A stretch of DNA of 64,000 nucleotides, taken from Lysinibacillus sp. OF-1 (GTDB taxonomy: Bacteria > Bacillota > Bacilli > Bacillales_A > Planococcaceae). Numbering within the stretch: the first letter of the stretch is position 1; each line of letters starts with the position of its first letter. A program made the translations under genes and the position numbers. The notes below the pieces were generated by a model, which saw nothing but the letters and a program-made list of their open reading frames with translations, did not search any database and had not been told where the DNA came from. The stretch lies in NCBI RefSeq assembly GCF_028356935.1, contig NZ_CP102798.1, forward strand, positions 1,922,001 to 1,986,000, read 5' to 3'. Positions 59,445 to 64,000 of the stretch are shown here, in pieces.

Positions 59445-60302
59445 CTATTCCGTTTCAAGCAAGGACTCTATTACCTGCTTTAATTGCATAATAGAGGAAT
59501 GCTTGCTGTCGTTTTCATGATAAATAAAGACCGTTTCAATTACTTTATTGAGATCATCCATGTCATAAAAGTGCAGGTCAGGGCAATGATAAAGTGCCAA
59601 TAATTTCGTATTTAAGACTGCAATCGTATGCTCAATTTCTAAAAAATCAAGAATACTACTAACGGATTTAATTTCTTTCATTGTGAAAGGAACTTGCTTC
59701 ATTGTTAGCCATTGTGCCAATGCATGTGTATACATACAGCCTTTACTTAAGACGAGTAGTGTTACTGGCGTTCGTTGCTCAAAATCGATGACATGAGAAG
59801 GGCTTGAAATGACCTCAAATGTTTCTGACGCAATTAGATCATAGTTTAAATCGGCATACTGTTTAGTTGGATTACTAGTCAGTGCACAATCCAGCTCAGC
59901 ATTATGTACTTTGTGATTTAAAGATGTACTTGATTCGACAGTGAAATCGACATCAATTGGACTATGACTCGTTTGGAGTTCGTTCATAATGGATGCACCA
60001 TAAATTTTAATGGTTGTATGAGAAGTTCCAAAATGGAGGCTCGTTTGAGCAGGTCCGATCATTTGTAAAAATTCTTCATAGTTTTGGGCAACCTGTTTTA
60101 AAAATTGTAAATAATGGCTACCTACCTCCGTCAGCTTTAAACCTTGTGGTGTTCGTTTAAAGATCTCCTGTCCAATTTCACTTTCTATTTTTTTTACCTT
60201 CGAAGTTAAGGCAGATTGTGTATAATTAGTGATTTCAGCTGATTTACTTAAGTTTTGCCTTTCTAAAAGCTCTATTTTTAAGGCAATGTCTTCAATGTTC
60301 AT
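59445..60302 (-). CDS. LysR family transcriptional regulator
   Basis: 285 residues from the ATG giving MNIEDIALKIELLERQNLSK; earlier starts have no ribosome site. HTH at 16-60 (SAEITNYTQSALTSKVKKIE, then FKRTPQGLKLTEVG). The C-terminal periplasmic-binding-like effector domain starts near residue 90. Divergent from an MFS transporter gene with a perfect T-N11-A dyad in between. Confidence 0.88.
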   Translation of the reverse strand: MNIEDIALKIELLERQNLSKSAEITNYTQSALTSKVKKIESEIGQEIFKRTPQGLKLTEVGSHYLQFLKQVAQNYEEFLQMIGPAQTSLHFGTSHTTIKIYGASIMNELQTSHSPIDVDFTVESSTSLNHKVHNAELDCALTSNPTKQYADLNYDLIASETFEVISSPSHVIDFEQRTPVTLLVLSKGCMYTHALAQWLTMKQVPFTMKEIKSVSSILDFLEIEHTIAVLNTKLLALYHCPDLHFYDMDDLNKVIETVFIYHENDSKHSSIMQLKQVIESLLETE

Positions 60303-60331
60303 ATTGTTCGTCACACACCTATTAAATTTTT

Positions 60332-60373
60332 TGATAGCTGCTATCATTTTCCTCAATTTTACGTATGCTATCA
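60332..60373. promoter_or_regulatory. LysR-type operator region
   Basis: TGATAGC-T-GCTATCA (60332-60346) is a perfect 15-bp dyad with T-N11-A spacing, and a half site TGCTATCA lies at 60366-60373. This recognition-plus-activation layout is typical of LysR promoters and faces the MFS gene. Confidence 0.7.
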
Positions 60374-60446
60374 GTCAACGTAAACTCTAGGTAGCGACAA
60401 GGTATACTGCATAAATAAAGCGGTATCAACCTGATGGAGGGTTAAC

Positions 60447-61655
60447 ATGCATACATATTATCAATGGGTTATTTTACTAGTGGCTACACTGTCACAGACA
60501 GCTTCAACCTTTGTCACCTATGGGATGGGGCCAGTTGCCTCTTTTTATCAAATGGAATGGCACTTAACGTCCTTTCAAACTGGACTGATTGTTTCAGCCG
60601 TCAATATAGGGCCGATTTTCTCCATGCTGTTATTTGGCTACCTTATGGATAAAAAAGGAGAAAAGCAGATTATTGGATGGGGCTCCATTATACTGGGCCT
60701 GTCAGCCTTCCTGTTAATACCTGTGAACCATTATACGACATTGCTGCTCGTATTAATAGTTGTTGGTATCTGGTATGGCAGTGCACAAACTGGCGGCAGT
60801 ACCGCTATTGTGAAGTGGTTTCCAGATAAGCATCGTGGGCTTGCTATTGGTATTCGCCAGACAGGTATCCCCATTGGTGGGGCACTTTCTTCTATTGTAC
60901 TAACGTATTTATATCAACAGCACCATCTGTCCACTGTGCATTTGGTACAGGGGTTAGTGGCGATAGGTGGGGGACTTTTATTTTTACTGCTGTATCATGA
61001 ACCAAAACAGCACGTAACCGTTGCCGCAAATCCTATTTCCTTTAAAGAAAAGATGATGGCTATTCAACATAATCGAGCGCTCTATCCTCTATTTTTTGTC
61101 GGCATTGTCATGATGTCCTTACAAATGGTCATCATTGCTCATTTTATGAGCTATTTACATCAAGAGGGCGGCTATACATTAACAGAGGCAGGGAGCTATT
61201 TAAGTTTGATTTTGCTGGGAGGCATGCTAGGGAGAATTGTGCTTGCTTGGCTGGGTGACCGATATTTCGCTCATAAACGTGCGTCATTGTTAGTACTTGT
61301 CATGGTTGCCACATTTATGATGATTGGCTGTTTGCCCTTTGTCATACATGGGAAGAGCTTGATGATTATTTTTTGTGGTGTGTTTGGTTTTTTAGCACTC
61401 GGCTGGTATTCCTTATATATTACCTGTGTCACCGAGCATTCTGATCCTCAAGCTGTGGGACTTACCGTGAGTGCAGCTTTAACGATTAATCAATTTTTTA
61501 TTGTCTTAGCACCAACGTTGTATGGTTTTTTAGTTGCTGTTTTCTCAAGTCATCAAATAGCCTTGGATTTCATGGCCATGTTCATCATCATTGGGGCATT
61601 TCATTTATACCGAACATCCCAAAGTAGTCTATCGTTTGAAAATTCGGTAAAATAA
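60447..61655 (+). CDS. MFS transporter (monocarboxylate/CynX-like layout)
   Basis: 402 residues, twelve helices. Motif A appears as GYLMDKKGEKQIIG and the helix 4-5 region as KWFPDKHRGLAIGIRQTGIP, typical of MFS anion symporters and oxalate/formate or cyanate-type carriers. Substrate unknown. GGAGGG precedes the ATG; control by the divergent LysR is likely. It is followed after 29 bases by an SRPBCC gene. Confidence 0.87.
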   Translation: MHTYYQWVILLVATLSQTASTFVTYGMGPVASFYQMEWHLTSFQTGLIVSAVNIGPIFSMLLFGYLMDKKGEKQIIGWGSIILGLSAFLLIPVNHYTTLLLVLIVVGIWYGSAQTGGSTAIVKWFPDKHRGLAIGIRQTGIPIGGALSSIVLTYLYQQHHLSTVHLVQGLVAIGGGLLFLLLYHEPKQHVTVAANPISFKEKMMAIQHNRALYPLFFVGIVMMSLQMVIIAHFMSYLHQEGGYTLTEAGSYLSLILLGGMLGRIVLAWLGDRYFAHKRASLLVLVMVATFMMIGCLPFVIHGKSLMIIFCGVFGFLALGWYSLYITCVTEHSDPQAVGLTVSAALTINQFFIVLAPTLYGFLVAVFSSHQIALDFMAMFIIIGAFHLYRTSQSSLSFENSVK

Positions 61656-61684
61656 TGGAAAACAGAAAAAGGTGGTAATGGTGA

Positions 61685-62065
61685 ATGACCAGTTCGATTT
61701 GGATTGATGCGAAAATAGATAGCGTGTGGCAAGCGATTACAGAGGAACAACTCCTCTTGCAATGGTATGCACCAGGCTCCACCTGGGATATCCCTAAACT
61801 CGCAGATGGTGAAAAGATAACGTTTACGTTAATGCCTAATGCGCATAATCAGCTATCTGAAAAGCTACCTATGCAGCTCACGATTCAGCACGTAAAAAAA
61901 CATGAGGAGTTTTCCTTTTACTTAGAGGTGCCGGAAACGTTGATTGCCATTACGCTAGTACAACAGCACGAGGGGACAACTGTAAGCTTTAACTCACCAG
62001 GCTATGAGGCTTCGCTGGCTAATTTAAAGGCATTGCTGGAAGGGGGAGATATCCCTTATCAGTAG
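61685..62065 (+). CDS. SRPBCC/AHSA1-like protein
   Basis: 126 residues beginning MTSSIWIDAKIDSVWQAITE, then QWYAPGSTWDIP, which is the START/Bet v1-like opening of AHSA1 proteins. The middle beta strands and a C-terminal helix (SLANLKALLEGGDIPYQ) complete the fold. Ligand unknown. Start ATG with AAAGGTGG upstream. Confidence 0.8.
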   Translation: MTSSIWIDAKIDSVWQAITEEQLLLQWYAPGSTWDIPKLADGEKITFTLMPNAHNQLSEKLPMQLTIQHVKKHEEFSFYLEVPETLIAITLVQQHEGTTVSFNSPGYEASLANLKALLEGGDIPYQ

Positions 62066-62174
62066 CGAACCCTACGTCTTAGGTCTTAGATAAATTTCGA
62101 GCGCAGGGTCGTATTTTAAAAGGTTGACTCCTATATAATGAAATTATTGGTAGATTATATGGTGGGAGGAAATC

Positions 62175-62897
62175 ATGTTGAAAAAATTAGTTGGTTTAGG
62201 TGTCATAATGGGTACATCTGTATTGGTCTTATCGGGGTGTTTCTCCTTTATTCCAAACAACAAGATGCGAGAGGAAGCCATCTTGGTAGAAAAGGATAAA
62301 GTGAAAGCATTAGAGGTAGACATTGATCTAGGTGTTGGTGAACTGACAGTATCGAGCGGTGCGAAGGAATGGGTAGAGGGCAAGGCCGACTATAATATTA
62401 AAAAGCTAGCCCCACAGGTAGACTATGATGTCCACGGCGATACGGGAGAAGTGGATATTCAGCATAAAGGCTCTACAAAGCTAGGAATCTCAAATATTAA
62501 AAACACTTGGGCAATCCAACTGAATGACAGTATCCCGATGGATTTGACAGTTGAAACAGGCGCATCCCTTGCAAACCTAGATTTACAGGGGCTCCAGCTG
62601 GAAAAGCTTGATATTGATGCAGGTGTCGGTGATGTAACGGTTAATTTAGGTGGCGATTGGAAAAAGAGCTTTAAGACATCGATTGAAACAGGCGTCGGTC
62701 AAACAACCGTTATTTTACCATCAAAGGTTGGTGTCAAATTAACGACAGAGAAGGGCATCGGATCTTCAAATATAGAGGGTCTTGTATCCAAAGGCCAGGG
62801 TGTCTATGTCAACGAAGCCTATGATAAGGCAGATGTTGTGCTAGAGGTTCATTCGGAATTGGGTGTCGGAGATATTACCTTTAAATTAGATCAATAA
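62175..62897 (+). CDS. Lipoprotein with repeated beta-structure (DUF4097/LiaF-like)
   Basis: 240 residues. Lipobox VLSGC (Cys22) ends the signal peptide. The mature part has repeated GVGxxTV/xVxxxxGxG units (DIDLGVGELTVSSGAKEW, DIDAGVGDVTVNLGGDW, IETGVGQTTVILPSK, SELGVGDITFKL), a beta-helix-like solenoid as in cell-wall-active-antibiotic response proteins. Probably sits outside the membrane and may report envelope stress; function unproven. GGGAGGAAA precedes the ATG. Confidence 0.8.
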   Translation: MLKKLVGLGVIMGTSVLVLSGCFSFIPNNKMREEAILVEKDKVKALEVDIDLGVGELTVSSGAKEWVEGKADYNIKKLAPQVDYDVHGDTGEVDIQHKGSTKLGISNIKNTWAIQLNDSIPMDLTVETGASLANLDLQGLQLEKLDIDAGVGDVTVNLGGDWKKSFKTSIETGVGQTTVILPSKVGVKLTTEKGIGSSNIEGLVSKGQGVYVNEAYDKADVVLEVHSELGVGDITFKLDQ

Positions 62898-62908
62898 AGG
62901 AAAATGTA

Positions 62909-62942
62909 GTAGGCTACTTAAAATACAGTAGTCTACTTTTTG
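62909..62942 (+). terminator. Rho-independent terminator
   Basis: AGTAGGCTAC/GTAGTCTACT (one G-T pair), then TTTTTG. Confidence 0.85.
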
Positions 62943-62966
62943 TATGGCCAAAAAAATAAATAAAAG

Positions 62967-63000
62967 TGAAACCTTTTGCTTGGATAAAAGACTCTAAGTA
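62967..63000 (+). promoter_or_regulatory. Candidate ECF sigma-type promoter
   Basis: TGAAAC followed by CTTTTG and, about 20 bases on, ACTCTAAGTA. This resembles autoregulated ECF sigma promoters of Bacillaceae (TGAAACxTTT ... GTCTAA). It precedes a strong AAGGAGGGG site and a 5-codon ATG frame. Confidence 0.4.
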
Positions 63001-63018
63001 TGGAAGGAGGGGAAACAA

Positions 63019-63213
63019 GTATGGAACAAAGCCTTTGATCCAATAGCACAACACGTTGAAAAATTAATCATTACGCCTTATGTTTCCATTCCATCAGGAG
63101 GTGGGAGCGTTCAAATAGACGCTGATGGCAAAGAAACACATATCCCATTCAATCCATCAGCCTATAAAGAAGTGAAGTTCCAACCATTTACAGTAGAAGT
63201 ACCCAAACAATAA
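63019..63213 (+). pseudogene. C-terminal fragment of an anti-sigma-like DUF4179/DUF5643 protein
   Basis: An open frame without start codon reads VWNKAFDPIAQHVEKLIITP, then YVSIPSGGGSVQIDADGKET, then HIPFNPSAYKEVKFQPFTVE, then VPKQ. The LxITPYxxIPxGGGxVxID...FxxFTVEVP pattern fits the extracytoplasmic end of DUF4179/DUF5643 anti-sigma proteins. AAGGAGGGG and an ATG (63021) stand in a different frame at its start. A large deletion seems to have removed the sigma gene and most of the anti-sigma gene. Confidence 0.55.
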
Positions 63214-63217
63214 TAGG

Positions 63218-63254
63218 AGCGTCAAATACATCCTTTGTATTTGGCGCTTATTTT
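63218..63254 (+). terminator. Rho-independent terminator
   Basis: 13-bp stem AGCGTCAAATACA/TGTATTTGGCGCT with a T-rich tail, after the anti-sigma fragment. Confidence 0.88.
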
Positions 63255-63297
63255 ATGGTAGCTTTAAGAAAGTTATTGTTTTGAAGGAGCGAAAGTC

Positions 63298-63822
63298 GTG
63301 AAAATTTATACATACAAGCAACCAGCAGCTATCGAGTCAACAGAGGCCATCCAAATTATCAATGAAGCAGGGGAGGTATCGTCCACTGTTCAACGTGTTT
63401 ATTCCAATGCTCTAAAAAAAGCATTTGACCGCACGATGGACTATCGTTATTTTGTTCGCTTTGATGTCAATGATCGCAACGGTCGACCACTTTTTACGTG
63501 TAAAAAAGTATCCCGTCGTGGGCGCGTACATTTCAGAGGCAAGGATTTGGTGTCAGGCAAAGACTATATGATTGCCTATGATGGCTGGCAAATCATGATT
63601 CCTGATTTACTGATTACAAATGGTGAACAGCAAATCAAGCTCAACAAAGAAATGGAGGGCTGGTCTGTATTTACAGTGAATGAGCAGCCTATCGCACGTT
63701 GGCAAGCTACTTTCTGTGAGACGCATTTTGATATTACGCTAGAAATTGAAGACAGTAGTCCCATTCAGGAGGAAGCCTTTTTTATTGCGATAGGACAGGC
63801 AGTATTGTTTGTGGGAGCATAA
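63298..63822 (+). CDS. Tubby C-terminal-like (LURP-one-related) domain protein
   Basis: 174 residues from GTG after GAAGGAG. Starts MKIYTYKQPAAIESTEAIQI and has repeated beta strands (YFVRFDVNDRNGRPLFTCKK, VHFRGKDLVSGKDYMIAYDG, SVFTVNEQPIARW), which suits the tubby-like beta barrel common in Bacillaceae. Function unknown; cytoplasmic. Confidence 0.7.
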   Translation: MKIYTYKQPAAIESTEAIQIINEAGEVSSTVQRVYSNALKKAFDRTMDYRYFVRFDVNDRNGRPLFTCKKVSRRGRVHFRGKDLVSGKDYMIAYDGWQIMIPDLLITNGEQQIKLNKEMEGWSVFTVNEQPIARWQATFCETHFDITLEIEDSSPIQEEAFFIAIGQAVLFVGA

Positions 63823-63848
63823 ACGAATTCGAGAAAGGGCTTGATTAT

Positions 63849-64000
63849 GTGCTAAAGATACTACCAGCGAAAGAAATTTATTTACAGGGAAACGAGCATG
63901 CCGTATTACTTTTACATTCTTTTACAAGTCATACAAGAGATATGAAGAAAGTAGCCACTTCATTACATGCACAAGGCTACACTTGCTATGCACCATTATA
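63849..64000 (+). CDS. Carboxylesterase (alpha/beta hydrolase), 5' part only
   Basis: GTG start after AAAGGG; the first 50 residues (MLKILPAKEIYLQGNEHAVL, then LLHSFTSHTRDMKKVATSLH, then AQGYTCYAPLY) match the N-terminus of Bacillus monoacylglycerol lipase/carboxylesterase proteins, with the oxyanion motif LLHSF. The gene runs off the window before the catalytic Ser. Confidence 0.75.
   Translation, partial: MLKILPAKEIYLQGNEHAVLLLHSFTSHTRDMKKVATSLHAQGYTCYAPL

Overview
The window is AT-rich, densely packed Firmicute chromosome. It carries a Ger(x)C spore-germination lipoprotein, UPF0180 and DUF3923 small proteins, a full petrobactin (asbABCDEF) operon, strong AGGAGG ribosome sites and many U-tailed hairpin terminators. 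This points to a spore-forming Bacillaceae/Planococcaceae species, most likely Lysinibacillus. The genus is inferred from protein families and was not verified by a search.

Layout. 0.1-4.3 kb: TauE/SafE exporter, a PD-(D/E)XK nuclease that probably uses a CTG start, and a run of small unknown proteins. 4.3-13.7 kb: housekeeping and accessory genes (two MFS exporters, one behind a possible leader-peptide attenuator; MBL hydrolase; orphan GerC; an amidinotransferase-like gene interrupted by an in-frame TGA; LOG, MazG, GNAT and Nudix enzymes). 13.8-19.1 kb: a more AT-rich island. It holds a decayed TniQ/TnsD-type transposition gene, three identical 21-codon peptide genes in a 102-bp tandem repeat, a 20-bp hairpin, a peptidase M50 with an N-terminal RRE-like domain, a 34-residue membrane peptide, a DUF2785 protein, a ThiF/E1-like adenylating enzyme, and an IS200/IS605 remnant. 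I read this as an unfamiliar RiPP-type peptide system and the most interesting locus here. 19.2-22.7 kb: GNAT, small proteins and a GH3 beta-N-acetylhexosaminidase fused to a DUF4309-like domain. 22.7-27.6 kb: Mga-like regulator, deoD, NCS2 permease and nupC, with a CcpA cre site ahead of deoD (nucleoside salvage). 28.1-35.1 kb: petrobactin operon behind two perfect 7-1-7 Fur boxes. 35.4-43.1 kb: topB, WYL regulator, VOC protein, TetR/SDR pair, and an aspartate kinase with a perfect 15-bp operator over its promoter. 43.1-50.1 kb: corrinoid salvage operon (cbiZ, cbiB, cobD, cobC, cobU, cobS, a second phosphatase, a CobU paralogue, cblT-like, cblS-like) behind a leader with a terminator directly before the first gene. 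50.2-64 kb: an ABC transporter deletion scar, a heterodimeric ABC exporter, DUF1801, an IS3 scrap, alpha/beta hydrolase plus two-component pair, DMT exporter and XRE-cupin regulator, LysR/MFS pair, a lipoprotein, a collapsed sigma/anti-sigma locus, a tubby-like protein and the start of a carboxylesterase.

How it fits together: the asb operon makes a catecholate/citrate siderophore under Fur. The cobalamin operon remodels scavenged corrinoids and alpha-ribazole; no de novo corrin-ring genes are seen. The deoD-nupC operon imports and phosphorolyses nucleosides under carbon catabolite control. Several loci are genomic scars (TniQ, IS200/IS605, IS3, ABC pair, ECF sigma/anti-sigma, amidinotransferase). 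Two intergenic arrays share a strict 21-bp period. No rRNA, tRNA, CRISPR array or prophage was seen.
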